Source: GCA-003244245 sp964250265
GTDB taxonomy: Bacteria; Actinomycetota; Actinomycetes; Mycobacteriales; Pseudonocardiaceae
DNA length: 64,000 nucleotides
Reading direction: 5' to 3'
Assembly (NCBI GenBank): GCA_964250265.1
Contig: CAXUFG010000001.1
Span: 1-64,000 of the forward strand
The translations under genes were made by a program, and so were the position numbers. Below the pieces are notes generated by a model that was not told where the DNA came from, did no database searches, and saw nothing but the letters and a program-made list of their open reading frames with translations. Shown here in pieces: positions 42,604 through 51,590 of this stretch (the first letter of the stretch is position 1; every line of letters begins with the position of its first letter).

Positions 42604-44276
42604 GCGAGATGTCGACCCCGACCGAACCGGCCACCTCCGGCGGTCTCGCTGCCCGGGCGGGTAAGACTGCCGACGAGCTGGACCAGCGGTTCCATTTGGC
42701 CTCGGGCATGCGCCGGCAGATGAACAAGGTCTTCCCGACGCACTGGTCGTTCATGCTCGGTGAGATCGCGATGAACACCTTCATCGTGCTGCTGCTGTCC
42801 GGGACATACCTGACACTGTTCTTCGACCCCTCCATGGAGGAGGTCACCTACAACGGCGTCTACTCGAACCTCCGCGGGATCGAGATGTCCCGGGCGTACG
42901 CATCGACGCTGGAGCTCTCCTTCGACGTCCGTGGTGGACTGTTCATCCGGCAGGTGCACCACTGGGCAGCGCTGCTGTTCGTCGCCGCCATCGTCGCCCA
43001 CATGTTCCGCACCTTCTTCACCGGTGCGTTCCGCAAGCCGCGGGAGACGAACTGGGCAATCGGCGTGACCATCGCGATCCTGGCGGGCCTTGAGGGCCTG
43101 ACCGGCTACTCGCTGCCTGATGACCTGCTCTCGGGAACCGGGCTCAGGATCATCTCCGCGATAACCATGTCACCACCGGTGATCGGCACCTGGGCGCACT
43201 GGGCGATCTTCGGCGGCGAGTTCCCCGGCAACATGATCATTCCTCGGTTCTTCATCGTGCACGTGCTGATCGTCCCTGGCATTCTCTTCGCCCTCATCGC
43301 CGTGCACCTCGCACTCGTCTGGTACCAGAAACACACCCAGTTCCCCGGACCAGGCCGCACCGAGCGAAATGTGGTCGGCGTCCGTATTGTGCCGTTCTTC
43401 GCGACCAAGGCCACCGGCTTCGCCATGGCGAACATCGGTGTGATCTGCATCATGGCGGGGCTGTTCCAGATCAACCCGATTTGGAACTTCGGCCCGTACA
43501 ACCCGGCCCAGGTCTCGGCGGCTTCCCAACCCGACTGGTACGTGGGTTGGCTCGATGGCTCAACCCGGCTGTGGCCGGCCTGGGAGATCTACCTGGGCAA
43601 CTATCTGATCCCCGCATCGTTCTGGCCGACGATGGTGATCCCCGGCATCATGTTCGGCCTGGCCTTCGGATACCCGGCTATCGAGCGCAAGCTCACCAAG
43701 GACTACGCCTCGCACAACCTGCTGCAGCGTCCCCGGGACGTCCCGGTACGCACCGGCTTGGGCATGATGGCGATCTCGTTCATGTTCGTGCTGTTGCTCT
43801 CTGGCGGCAACGACGTCATCGCCTACACGTTCGACATCTCATTGAACGCCACGACGTGGGCAGGCCGCATCGGCATGCTGTTGCTGCCTCCGATCGCGTA
43901 CTACCTCACCTACCGGATCTGCCTCGGGCTTCAGCGGGCCGACCGGGCCATTCTCGAACACGGGATTGAGACTGGCATCATCAAGCGGCTACCCCATGGT
44001 GAGTTCATCGAGGTGCACCAGCCTCTCGGCGGTGTCGACGCCCACGGCCACCCCATCCCGCTCGCCTACCAGGGCGCGCGGGTGCCCAAGCGGATGAATC
44101 AGCTGGGCTCGGCTGGTAGTCCGGTGCCCGGCTCTATCTTCCGACCGGATCCCTCGGAGCAAACGAGAGCGCTCGAGCACGCTCGCCACGACGGAGCGCA
44201 AGCCAATGGCGAGGGGACCACTACCAACGGAGCCGGCCGCAAACTGGCCGGTAGGCCAAAACAACCCAGCGACTAA
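42600..44276 (+). CDS. qcrB: Cytochrome bc1 complex cytochrome b subunit
   Basis: A 558-aa cytochrome b, the quinol-oxidising core. VHHWAALLFVAAIVAHMFR carries b-haem histidines; the ISAITMSPPVIGTWAHW stretch is at the Qo site. A C-terminal hydrophilic extension of about 110 residues is typical of actinobacteria. This subunit is the target of QcrB inhibitors in mycobacteria. ATG 42600 overlaps the qcrA stop. Confidence 0.95.
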   Translation: MSEMSTPTEPATSGGLAARAGKTADELDQRFHLASGMRRQMNKVFPTHWSFMLGEIAMNTFIVLLLSGTYLTLFFDPSMEEVTYNGVYSNLRGIEMSRAYASTLELSFDVRGGLFIRQVHHWAALLFVAAIVAHMFRTFFTGAFRKPRETNWAIGVTIAILAGLEGLTGYSLPDDLLSGTGLRIISAITMSPPVIGTWAHWAIFGGEFPGNMIIPRFFIVHVLIVPGILFALIAVHLALVWYQKHTQFPGPGRTERNVVGVRIVPFFATKATGFAMANIGVICIMAGLFQINPIWNFGPYNPAQVSAASQPDWYVGWLDGSTRLWPAWEIYLGNYLIPASFWPTMVIPGIMFGLAFGYPAIERKLTKDYASHNLLQRPRDVPVRTGLGMMAISFMFVLLLSGGNDVIAYTFDISLNATTWAGRIGMLLLPPIAYYLTYRICLGLQRADRAILEHGIETGIIKRLPHGEFIEVHQPLGGVDAHGHPIPLAYQGARVPKRMNQLGSAGSPVPGSIFRPDPSEQTRALEHARHDGAQANGEGTTTNGAGRKLAGRPKQPSD

Positions 44277-44353
44277 CCCCGGCTGAGTGTTCTCGTTCAG
44301 TTACCAGGCAGGCAGCCGGCCATCCCTAAGGTGCAGGAAGGTGCAGGTCAACT

Positions 44354-44373
44354 CTCAGGTGAAGTCACCTGAG
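44354..44373. terminator. Bidirectional hairpin between qcrB and ctaF
   Basis: CTCAGGTGA (44354-44362) and TCACCTGAG (44365-44373) form a perfect 9-bp inverted repeat with a two-base centre, in the gap between convergent qcrB and ctaF. Likely a shared terminator; no clear T-run is present. Confidence 0.6.
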
Positions 44374-44391
44374 ATCATCACCGGCGCGAGC

Positions 44392-44793
44392 TCACTCAGC
44401 TTTCGGGCCGATGTGGTATTCGAAGACAAGCCCGGCAACTGTGCCGATCACCAGTGCGACACCAATCGCAACCATCCACCACAGGTTGAGAGCGAGGGCG
44501 TAACCGAGCACGCTCGCTCCCAGTGCCATCCCGAACGGCCAGTAACTGCCTGGGGAGAAGAACCCTAGCTCACCAGCGCCATCCGAGATCTCAGCCTCGA
44601 TGTTGTCTTCTGGACGCATCCGGACCCGCCGGGAGACAAACCGGAAGTAGGTGCCGACGATGAGGGTCAGCCCACCGGTCAGGGTTATCGCTGCCGACCC
44701 GACCGGCTCGCCATGCGACCAGAGACCGTAGATCACCGCGGACGCGAAAAAGAATGCTGTGATGATCTCGAAGATCCGGGCCTCGACCCTCAT
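44392..44793 (-). CDS. ctaF: Cytochrome c oxidase subunit IV (actinobacterial type)
   Basis: A 133-aa membrane protein with four helices (start MRVEARIFEIITAFFF; end VALVIGTVAGLVFEYHIG), the small actinobacterial subunit IV. It lies 65 bases downstream of ctaC on the same strand. The central hydrophilic loop EDNIEAEISDGAGELGFF is typical. The catalytic subunit gene ctaD is not in this window. Confidence 0.9.
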   Translation of the reverse strand: MRVEARIFEIITAFFFASAVIYGLWSHGEPVGSAAITLTGGLTLIVGTYFRFVSRRVRMRPEDNIEAEISDGAGELGFFSPGSYWPFGMALGASVLGYALALNLWWMVAIGVALVIGTVAGLVFEYHIGPKAE

Positions 44794-44858
44794 GGTGCTG
44801 CCTCACTCTCGAACCTGCGCCAAGCTCGAACCTGCCAACGACCGCCTCGTGATGAATG

Positions 44859-45824
44859 CTAATGGCCATCCCGGGACTGGCGCACTTCACGGATGGTGCG
44901 ATCGGTGTCGAACGGGGCGGTGGTCACTGCCCTGGGGGCACACAGCTCGCCACAATTCAGCTGGGCGAGCGCCTCGCCAGCGCTGTACGCGCGACGGGTC
45001 TGCGGGTTGGTCTGAGCCCGTAAGGCCAGATACCGATCGAAGAGAGCCGGAGCCAACGCCCGAACCTCGAAATTCATCATTGAGTGGTAGGTGCCGCACA
45101 ACTCGGCGCAGCGACCGACAAACGCACCTTGTCGCTGCACCGTGGTCTGGAATACGCTGTCGGTATCGTTTTTCTCCGGGTTCGGAAAGACGTCACGCTT
45201 GAAGAGGAAGTCCGGAATGTAGAACGAGTGCAGGACGTCCGTGGACTCGATGCGGTACTCCACGACGCGATTTGTAGGAACCACCAATAGTGGGATGGTG
45301 TTAGACGAGCCGACGGTGGACAGCGGCTCGCCGTCGTCGGTCCGTCGTACCTGGTAGACACCACCGTTGCCCGGTCGCTCCTGCAGGTATTGGAACTCCC
45401 AGTTCCACTGGAAGCCGATGACCCTGACCCGCAGGTCGGGGTTGTCGACTTTGGCGTTGACGAAATTCTGCGCAGTCACCGTAAAGTAGAAGAGCACCGC
45501 GACGATCACGAACGGGATGACCGTATATATGATTTCCAGGGGCAGGTTGTACTGCGTCTGCCGGGGCATCTCGTCAGACTTTTTCCGGTGGAAGGTCACT
45601 GTCCAGACTATTAACAAAGCGACGATCAGCCCCACTGCCAGGGCCGCGACCGTCGCCCAGATCCATAGTGAACGCATCCGCTCAGCCTGCGGAGTGACCC
45701 CCTGCGGCCAGCCGAACGAGAAAGCCTGATATACCGAGCACCCCGAGGAGACGAAGGCGATCATGCTGGCCAACCCGGCCACCTTCAGCAGCCGCACGGC
45801 ACGGGAACGGACCACGCCGATCAC
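44859..45824 (-). CDS. ctaC: Cytochrome c oxidase subunit II
   Basis: A 321-aa membrane-anchored CuA subunit. GTG 45824 has GGAGG eight bases upstream, better supported than the GTG at 45866. The N-terminus has a lipobox-like VSSGC, then two membrane helices; CuA ligands lie in GRCAELCGTYHSMM. The C-terminal tail with NCGELCAPRAVTT is typical of actinobacteria. Confidence 0.92.
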   Translation of the reverse strand: MIGVVRSRAVRLLKVAGLASMIAFVSSGCSVYQAFSFGWPQGVTPQAERMRSLWIWATVAALAVGLIVALLIVWTVTFHRKKSDEMPRQTQYNLPLEIIYTVIPFVIVAVLFYFTVTAQNFVNAKVDNPDLRVRVIGFQWNWEFQYLQERPGNGGVYQVRRTDDGEPLSTVGSSNTIPLLVVPTNRVVEYRIESTDVLHSFYIPDFLFKRDVFPNPEKNDTDSVFQTTVQRQGAFVGRCAELCGTYHSMMNFEVRALAPALFDRYLALRAQTNPQTRRAYSAGEALAQLNCGELCAPRAVTTAPFDTDRTIREVRQSRDGH

Positions 45825-45970
45825 GCCCTGTTCCTCCTCGTTGACCCGAGCGCCTAGCCAGCCCACTGACTGGAGAGCCTAACCCAGCGCGACGGTCGCA
45901 GCTCGGCCGGGGCGTGCATTGCCTAGCGTCCCAGGCGGCATACTGGGCCGCCTCAATACTGGGTCGCCAT

Positions 45971-45984
45971 GGCTCCATGGAGCC
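45971..45984. promoter_or_regulatory. 14-bp palindrome between ctaC and asnB
   Basis: GGCTCCATGGAGCC is a perfect palindrome 43 bases upstream of the asnB start, in the divergent ctaC-asnB gap. Nearby, AGGCGGC/GCCGCCT at about 45931-45951 forms another small inverted repeat. Possible operator. Confidence 0.35.
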
Positions 45985-46027
45985 GACAGGTTCCGGCCGG
46001 GTCGGCCGCTGATGGGAGGGCGAGCGG

Positions 46028-47956
46028 GTGTGCGGGTTGCTGGGACTACTGACCGCGCAGCAGGACGCGGCGCAGCGGGTGGCGGATGTGACCGCGGCGC
46101 TGCGCTGCCAGCGGCATCGCGGACCCGATGAGACCGCGACCTGGCACGACGCTGACGTGGTGCTCGGCTTCAACCGACTGTCCATCATCGATCTCGAGCG
46201 CTCGCACCAGCCATTGCGATGGGGTCCGCCGGATGCTCCGGAGCGCTACACCATCCTGTCCAATTGTGAGATCTACAACTACATCGAGCTCCGTGAGGAA
46301 CTACGGCGCGAACCGTACGGGGTGAATTTTCGCACAGCGGGCGACACCGAGGTCATCCTCGCCGCTTACCACCATTTCGGGACGGCCGCCGTAAAGCGGC
46401 TTCGGGGGATGTTCGCGTTCGTTATCTGGGACGCGCAGCGCCGCGTCGCCTTCGGGGCCCGCGACCCGTTCGGTATCAAGCCGTTGTTCTGTTGTGCCGG
46501 CCCGGGCGGGGTGGCGCTCTCCAGCGAGAAGAAGAGCCTGCTTGAGCTGGCGCCATCACTCGGAGTGCCGACGGCTATAGACCGGCGAGCGCTGCAGCAC
46601 TACCTGACCCTGCAGTACGTGCCCGAGCCAGCGTCCCTGCACACCGCCATCACCCGCATCGAGTCCGGCACCTCGTTCACCCTCTCCCCCGGTGGTCAGT
46701 TGATCACCGAACGTTACTTTCATCCGCAGTTCCGGCCCCGTCAGGTCCGCTCCCAAGCCGACGCGGGGGCTCTGCACGACGAGATCTCCGCCGCCCTGCG
46801 GGACTCGGTGGCCAAGCACATGCGGGCCGATGTCACCGTGGGGGCCTTCCTGTCCGGCGGGATCGACTCCACCGCCATCGCCGCGCTGGCTCGCGAACAC
46901 AATCCGGATCTGATCACCTTCACCACCGGCTTCGAACGGGAGGGCTACTCCGAGGTGGACGTCGCCGCGGAGTCGGCAGCCGCGATCGGCGTCCGCCATG
47001 TCGTCCGCACCGTCTCGGCGACCGAGCTGGCCGACGCATTGCCGCTGATTGTGTGGTACCTCGATGATCCGGTGGCGGATCCCGCGCTGGTACCGCTGTG
47101 GTTCATCGCCCGGGAGGCTCGCGAATACGTCAAGGTGGTGCTCTCCGGCGAGGGCGCCGACGAGTTGTTCGGTGGTTACACCATCTACCGGGAACCGCTG
47201 TCGTTAGCCACGTTCGAGAAGGTGCCCGGGGGGTTGCGCCGCGCGCTGGGCCGGATCTCCACCCGCATCCCCGAAGGGGTACGCGGTAAGGACCTGCTCC
47301 GTCGCGGCGCGCTGACACTGGAACAGCGCTACTACGGCAATGCGCGGATCTTCCGGGACGATCAGCTGCGCGAGGTGTTGCGCGGATACGACCCGACCGT
47401 CTCGCACGCCGATGTCACCGCCGACCCCTACGCCGCCTCCACCGGCTGGGATCCCGTCGCCCGCATGCAACATGTGGATCTGTTCACCTGGTTGCGCGGC
47501 GACATTCTGGTCAAGGCCGACAAGGTGACTATGGCCAACTCGCTGGAGCTGCGAGTGCCTTTCCTCGATCCGGAAGTGTTCCGGGTGGCGTCCACCATCC
47601 CACTGGCGGAGAAGATCACTCGCGAGACCACCAAGCACGCACTACGCCGAGCGCTGCGCGACATCGTGCCCGCGCACGTGCTGAACCGGCCCAAATTAGG
47701 CTTCCCTGTGCCGATCCGGCACTGGCTACGCCACGACCTGCACGGTTGGGCCCGCGACATTGTCGACGAATCGGGCACCGCCGAGTTCCTCGATCTCACG
47801 GCGGTGCGCCGGATGCTCGATGAGCACCGTACGGGTCCACGCGACCACAGCAGGCGGATCTGGGCGGTGTTGGTGTTCATGCTCTGGCACGGCATCTTCG
47901 TCGAGCAGCGAATCACCCCGGCAGTGCCGGAACCGCGCTACCCGGTGCAGGTTTAG
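46028..47956 (+). CDS. asnB: Asparagine synthase (glutamine-hydrolysing)
   Basis: A 642-aa two-domain enzyme. GTG 46028 gives Met-Cys2 (MCGLLGLL), the glutaminase nucleophile; the synthetase domain has the PP-loop FLSGGIDSTAIAAL (about residues 276-289) and LSGEGADELFGGY. The family also amidates other carboxyls: the mycobacterial orthologue Rv2201 has been linked to cell-wall amidation and intrinsic resistance. GGGAGG precedes the start. It is divergent from ctaC, as in Rv2200c-Rv2201. Confidence 0.92.
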   Translation: MCGLLGLLTAQQDAAQRVADVTAALRCQRHRGPDETATWHDADVVLGFNRLSIIDLERSHQPLRWGPPDAPERYTILSNCEIYNYIELREELRREPYGVNFRTAGDTEVILAAYHHFGTAAVKRLRGMFAFVIWDAQRRVAFGARDPFGIKPLFCCAGPGGVALSSEKKSLLELAPSLGVPTAIDRRALQHYLTLQYVPEPASLHTAITRIESGTSFTLSPGGQLITERYFHPQFRPRQVRSQADAGALHDEISAALRDSVAKHMRADVTVGAFLSGGIDSTAIAALAREHNPDLITFTTGFEREGYSEVDVAAESAAAIGVRHVVRTVSATELADALPLIVWYLDDPVADPALVPLWFIAREAREYVKVVLSGEGADELFGGYTIYREPLSLATFEKVPGGLRRALGRISTRIPEGVRGKDLLRRGALTLEQRYYGNARIFRDDQLREVLRGYDPTVSHADVTADPYAASTGWDPVARMQHVDLFTWLRGDILVKADKVTMANSLELRVPFLDPEVFRVASTIPLAEKITRETTKHALRRALRDIVPAHVLNRPKLGFPVPIRHWLRHDLHGWARDIVDESGTAEFLDLTAVRRMLDEHRTGPRDHSRRIWAVLVFMLWHGIFVEQRITPAVPEPRYPVQV

Positions 47957-47990
47957 CCGAGCATCTGTGCCCGACGCGCCGTGCACCAGC

Positions 47991-48015
47991 GCCCGGCACA
48001 CCGACTTGGCCGGGC
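47991..48015. terminator. Hairpin between asnB and erpA
   Basis: GCCCGGC (47991-47997) and GCCGGGC (48009-48015) form a 7-bp stem with an 11-base loop in the convergent asnB-erpA gap. It is a modest candidate for a shared terminator. Confidence 0.35.
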
Positions 48016-48017
48016 CG

Positions 48018-48380
48018 CTAGTTGAACGAATCTCCGCAGGCGCAGGAGCCGCCGGCGTTGGGGTTGTCGATCGTGAATCCCTGCTTCTCGATGGTGTCCA
48101 CGAAATCGATCACAGCACCCTGCAGGTACGGCACGCTCATCCGGTCGACCACAACGGCGAGACCGTTGAAGTCCCGCATGACATCGCCGTCGAGCGTGCG
48201 CTCATCGAAAAAGAGCTGGTAGCGCAGCCCGGCACAACCACCAGGTTGCACGGCGATGCGCAGATGCATGTCGGTTCGGCCCTCCTGGTCGAGTAACGCC
48301 TTCGCCTTGATGGCGGCCGCGTCGGTGAGCTCGACACCGTGCGTGGGCACCTCGGTGCCGGCGATGTTCTCGACGGTCAT
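48018..48380 (-). CDS. erpA: Iron-sulfur cluster insertion protein (ErpA/HesB type)
   Basis: A 120-aa A-type Fe-S carrier with the three ligand cysteines C49 (PGGCAGL), C113 and C115 (GSCACGDSF). It matches Rv2204c and would deliver clusters to enzymes such as LipA, encoded in this window. ATG 48380 has GGAG upstream. It is divergent from the DUF3043 gene. Confidence 0.92.
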   Translation of the reverse strand: MTVENIAGTEVPTHGVELTDAAAIKAKALLDQEGRTDMHLRIAVQPGGCAGLRYQLFFDERTLDGDVMRDFNGLAVVVDRMSVPYLQGAVIDFVDTIEKQGFTIDNPNAGGSCACGDSFN

Positions 48381-48516
48381 GGACTCTCCCCTGGGATCTA
48401 CGCTCGGGACGGACAGCTCGTTCTACTCTACGCGAACGCCCGCGACCTCCCGGGTGATTCCCACCTCCCGTGGTGACACATCACTGTTCACCGACCCGTG
48501 CCCTAGGGTGGTCATC

Positions 48517-49158
48517 GTGAGGTTCCTGCGCGGCAACACTGGCTCTGGTGCCACCGATCCCGAGCCGGAGCCAGCAGCGGAGGTCGAGTCCGACCCGGAC
48601 GAGATCGCTCGCCGATCCCGCACGATCGGCAAGGGCCGACCGACCCCGAGCCGCCGGGAGGCGGAGGGTCGCAAGCGCGGGCCAGCGCCTCCACCGCCCC
48701 GCACTCAGCGGGAAGCCCTCACCCGGATGCGTGGATCCAAGGAGGAACGCCGCAACGCCTCCGCTGCGCGCCGTGAACGCATGCTAGCTGGGGACGAGAA
48801 GTACCTGCTGCCTCGCGATCGTGGCCCGGTGAAGGCCTACGTGCGGGACCTGGTCGATTCTCGGCGGCACCTCGCCGGCGCGTTCATGCCGCTGGCCCTG
48901 CTGGTGATCGTGGTGATCCTGGTGCCGTCGCCGATAGTGCAGTCGTACGTGTCCCTGGTGTCGATGGTGATGCTTGTCGCGATCATCATCGAGGGAGTGC
49001 TGCTGGGTCGAGTCGTCACCCGTCGCGTCCGCGAGCGATTCCCCAAAGCGTCGGAGTCCGGTTCGACCCTGGGGTTCTATGCCATGACCAGAGCAACCCA
49101 GCTGCGCCGGATGCGGGTGCCCAAGCCTCGCGTCAATCGCGGCGACCCGATCCCGTAA
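48517..49158 (+). CDS. DUF3043 membrane protein
   Basis: A 213-aa DUF3043 protein matching Rv2206. The first 110 residues are charged (GKGRPTPSRREAEGRKRG); then comes YVRDLVDSRRHLAGAFMP and two membrane helices (LALLVIVVILVPSPIV and LVSMVMLVAIIIEGVLLG). Function unknown. GTG 48517 starts VRFLRGN. It lies 12 bases upstream of cobU. Confidence 0.85.
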   Translation: MRFLRGNTGSGATDPEPEPAAEVESDPDEIARRSRTIGKGRPTPSRREAEGRKRGPAPPPPRTQREALTRMRGSKEERRNASAARRERMLAGDEKYLLPRDRGPVKAYVRDLVDSRRHLAGAFMPLALLVIVVILVPSPIVQSYVSLVSMVMLVAIIIEGVLLGRVVTRRVRERFPKASESGSTLGFYAMTRATQLRRMRVPKPRVNRGDPIP

Positions 49159-49170
49159 CCGTCTCCTCTG

Positions 49171-49695
49171 ATGCGGACGCTGGTACTCGGGGGCGCACGC
49201 TCGGGCAAATCAGCCCACGCCGAGGGGTTACTGAGCGAAGCGCAGGTAGACTACCTGGCCACCGCCCGGCGCCACCCCGATGACCCTGACTGGGCGGCGC
49301 GGATTGCCGTGCACGTCGCCCGCAGACCCTCGGGATGGCGCACCGTCGAGCCCGCAGACCTCCCCCGTGCATTGCGGGCCGCCGGTCCAGTCCCGGTGCT
49401 GGTCGACGACATCGCCACCTGGCTGACCGGAGAACTGGACAATGTCGGAGCGTGGACAGGCAACGTGGACGCGGTGCGTGCCTGCCGCGCACGGTGCAGG
49501 GAGTTGGTGTCGGCAGTGGCGGCCTGCCCGGCACGCCTGGTGCTGGTCAGCGCGGAGGTGGGGCTCGGCGTTGTGCCGGTGACCCCCGCTGGGCGGCTGT
49601 TCCGCGACGAGCTGGGTGCGCTCAACGCAGAGCTTGCCGCGGCCTGCGAGGAGGTACTGCTGCTGGTGGCGGGCCTGCCTGTCAGACTGCGCTAA
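49171..49695 (+). CDS. cobU: Adenosylcobinamide kinase / guanylyltransferase
   Basis: A 174-aa bifunctional enzyme of the cobalamin nucleotide loop. The P-loop is LVLGGARSGKS (residues 4-14); LVLVSAEVGLGVVPV is the family's conserved strand-loop. ATG 49171 begins MRTLVLGG. It starts the cobU-cobT-cobS run. No cobalamin riboswitch is seen upstream. Confidence 0.93.
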   Translation: MRTLVLGGARSGKSAHAEGLLSEAQVDYLATARRHPDDPDWAARIAVHVARRPSGWRTVEPADLPRALRAAGPVPVLVDDIATWLTGELDNVGAWTGNVDAVRACRARCRELVSAVAACPARLVLVSAEVGLGVVPVTPAGRLFRDELGALNAELAAACEEVLLLVAGLPVRLR

Positions 49696-49745
49696 GGGAA
49701 AGATGGGGACCAAGCGATGGACACCGAGTACCCCAGGAGAGCGGC

Positions 49746-50819
49746 GTGCAGTTCCCCACGATCAAGCCACCAGACCTGCAAGCCCACCGCGAAGCGGTGG
49801 CCCGACATGGGCAGCTGACCAAACCGGCGGGCTCCCTGGGCCGGCTGGAAGAACTGGGCGTGTGGGCTGCTGCCTGCCAGGGGGCCTGCCCGCCGCACCC
49901 CTTCGCCCGCCCGCAGGTGGTGGTGTTCGCCGGGGACCACGGCGTCGCCGCGCACGCCGTGTCCGCGTATCCCAGCGAGGTCACCCAGCAGATGATGGGC
50001 AACTTCCTCAGCGGAGGGGCAGCAGTGAACGTGCTCGCTGCGGTAGCGGGGGCCACCGTGCGGGTTGTCGATCTGGCCGTGGACTGCGACCCCGCCACCG
50101 TTGGCACGCCACCAATGGTCATCAAGCACAAGGTCCGTCGCTCCAGCGGTGCGATCCACCTGCAGGACGCGCTGACCGACGTGGAGGTGACCCAGGCGCT
50201 GGACGCCGGAGTGACGATTGCCAACGAGGAGATCGACCGTGGCGCTGACCTGCTCGTCGCCGGCGACATGGGGATCGGCAACACCACTCCCGCCGCGGTG
50301 CTGATCGCGGCACTCACCGGGGCGGAACCAGTGGCGGTCGTGGGTCGTGGCAGCGGGGTCGACGATGCCGGCTGGATGCGCAAGGCCGCCGTGATCCGCG
50401 ACGCGCTGCGCCGGGCTCGCCCAGTGGTGGGTGATCCCGTGGCATTACTGCGCACCGCTGGGGGTGCCGATATCGCGGCGATGGCCGCTTTCCTGGCCCA
50501 AGCTGCACTCCGGCGCACCCCGGTGATACTCGACGGCGTGATCGTCGGGGCCGCGGCGATGCTCGCCGAGGAGCTCGCGCCCGGCGCACGGCACTGGTGG
50601 GTGGCCGGTCACCGCTCGGTCGAGCCCGCACACACATTGGCACTGCAGCATCTGGAACTTGACCCCATCCTCGAGCTGGGTATGCGGCTAGGAGAGGGGT
50701 CTGGGGCCCTCGCGGCGCTGCCGCTGGTACAGATGGCCGTCCGGGTGCTCGCCGAGATGGCCACCTTCGCCGACGCCGGCGTCTCCGGTCCGGTGGGTGC
50801 CCCGTTGCCAACCAGGTGA
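49746..50819 (+). CDS. cobT: Nicotinate-nucleotide-dimethylbenzimidazole phosphoribosyltransferase
   Basis: A 357-aa enzyme making alpha-ribazole phosphate for the lower ligand of cobalamin. Motifs: TKPAGSLGRLEELG, VFAGDHGVAAHAVSAYP, AGDMGIGNTTPAA, and the catalytic glutamate region LGMRLGEGSGA. GTG 49746 has AGGAG seven bases upstream. Its stop overlaps cobS (GTGA). Confidence 0.94.
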   Translation: MQFPTIKPPDLQAHREAVARHGQLTKPAGSLGRLEELGVWAAACQGACPPHPFARPQVVVFAGDHGVAAHAVSAYPSEVTQQMMGNFLSGGAAVNVLAAVAGATVRVVDLAVDCDPATVGTPPMVIKHKVRRSSGAIHLQDALTDVEVTQALDAGVTIANEEIDRGADLLVAGDMGIGNTTPAAVLIAALTGAEPVAVVGRGSGVDDAGWMRKAAVIRDALRRARPVVGDPVALLRTAGGADIAAMAAFLAQAALRRTPVILDGVIVGAAAMLAEELAPGARHWWVAGHRSVEPAHTLALQHLELDPILELGMRLGEGSGALAALPLVQMAVRVLAEMATFADAGVSGPVGAPLPTR

Positions 50820-51565
50820 TCAGTGGGCTACGGCTCGCGGTGTCCTGGCTGACCGTCTTGCCGGTGCCTGCGCCCGGCGAAGTGAACCAGGACGTCGCTC
50901 GCCGGGCGCTGTACTGGGCGCCGGTAGTCGGTGCCGGGCTGGGTTCGCTTGCTGCTGGCGTGCTGACGGCGCTGCATGCGCTGGGCGCGCCGTCCTTGCT
51001 GACCGGGCTCGCCGTGGTGGGGATGCTGGCCGGGCTGACTCGCGGGATGCACTTGGACGGCCTGGCCGACACGGCTGACGGGCTGGGTTGCTACGGGGGG
51101 CCACAGCGGGCGTTGGAGGTGATGCGGGACGGGTCGTGCGGACCGTTCGGAGTTGTCACGCTGGTGTTGGTGCTGACCACGCAAGCCACTGCGCTGGGAA
51201 CCCTCGCAGAGACCAGCCGGCTGATTGCCGTGATTCTGGCGATGATCGCCGGACGAGCCGCCTTCGGCTGGTGTGCCCGGACAGGGATACCCGCTGCCCG
51301 GCCGGCAGGCATGGGAGCGCTGGTGGCCGGTAGCCAGCCCGTCGCTGTACCTGTGGCCTGGTCGGCGATCCTGCTGGCTGGTGGCCTGCTGGCAGTGCCC
51401 GGCCGGCCCTGGCAGGGCGCGCTGGCAGTGTCCTTGGCCACTCTCATGGTGGTAGCGATCTCCGCACACACTCGCTGCCGCTTCGGCGGCGTCACCGGTG
51501 ACGTACTAGGCGCAACCAGCGAACTGACCACCACCGTCATCCTCGCCGTCTGCGCCCTGGGCTGA
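50816..51565 (+). CDS. cobS: Adenosylcobinamide-GDP ribazoletransferase (cobalamin synthase)
   Basis: A 249-aa polytopic membrane enzyme, last step of cobalamin assembly. Conserved features are the N-terminal WLTVLPVP, the active-site GMHLDGLADTADGLGCYGG (residues about 79-97) and KSD-like VMRDGSCGPFG. GTG 50816 overlaps the cobT stop. A perfect hairpin begins one base after its stop. Confidence 0.93.
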   Translation: MISGLRLAVSWLTVLPVPAPGEVNQDVARRALYWAPVVGAGLGSLAAGVLTALHALGAPSLLTGLAVVGMLAGLTRGMHLDGLADTADGLGCYGGPQRALEVMRDGSCGPFGVVTLVLVLTTQATALGTLAETSRLIAVILAMIAGRAAFGWCARTGIPAARPAGMGALVAGSQPVAVPVAWSAILLAGGLLAVPGRPWQGALAVSLATLMVVAISAHTRCRFGGVTGDVLGATSELTTTVILAVCALG

Positions 51566-51566
51566 T

Positions 51567-51590
51567 CCCCGACATGGAGACATGTCGGGG
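51567..51590. terminator. Perfect hairpin after cobS (copy 1 of a head-to-head pair)
   Basis: CCCCGACATG (51567-51576), loop GAGA, CATGTCGGGG (51581-51590): a perfect 10-bp stem with a GAGA tetraloop, between the cobS stop and the ilvE stop. A reverse-oriented near copy lies at 51608-51633. Confidence 0.75.

Noticed and set aside
49000..49171. Cobalamin riboswitch ahead of cobU
   Set aside because: The gap before cobU is only 12 bases and no B12-box-like sequence was found upstream.
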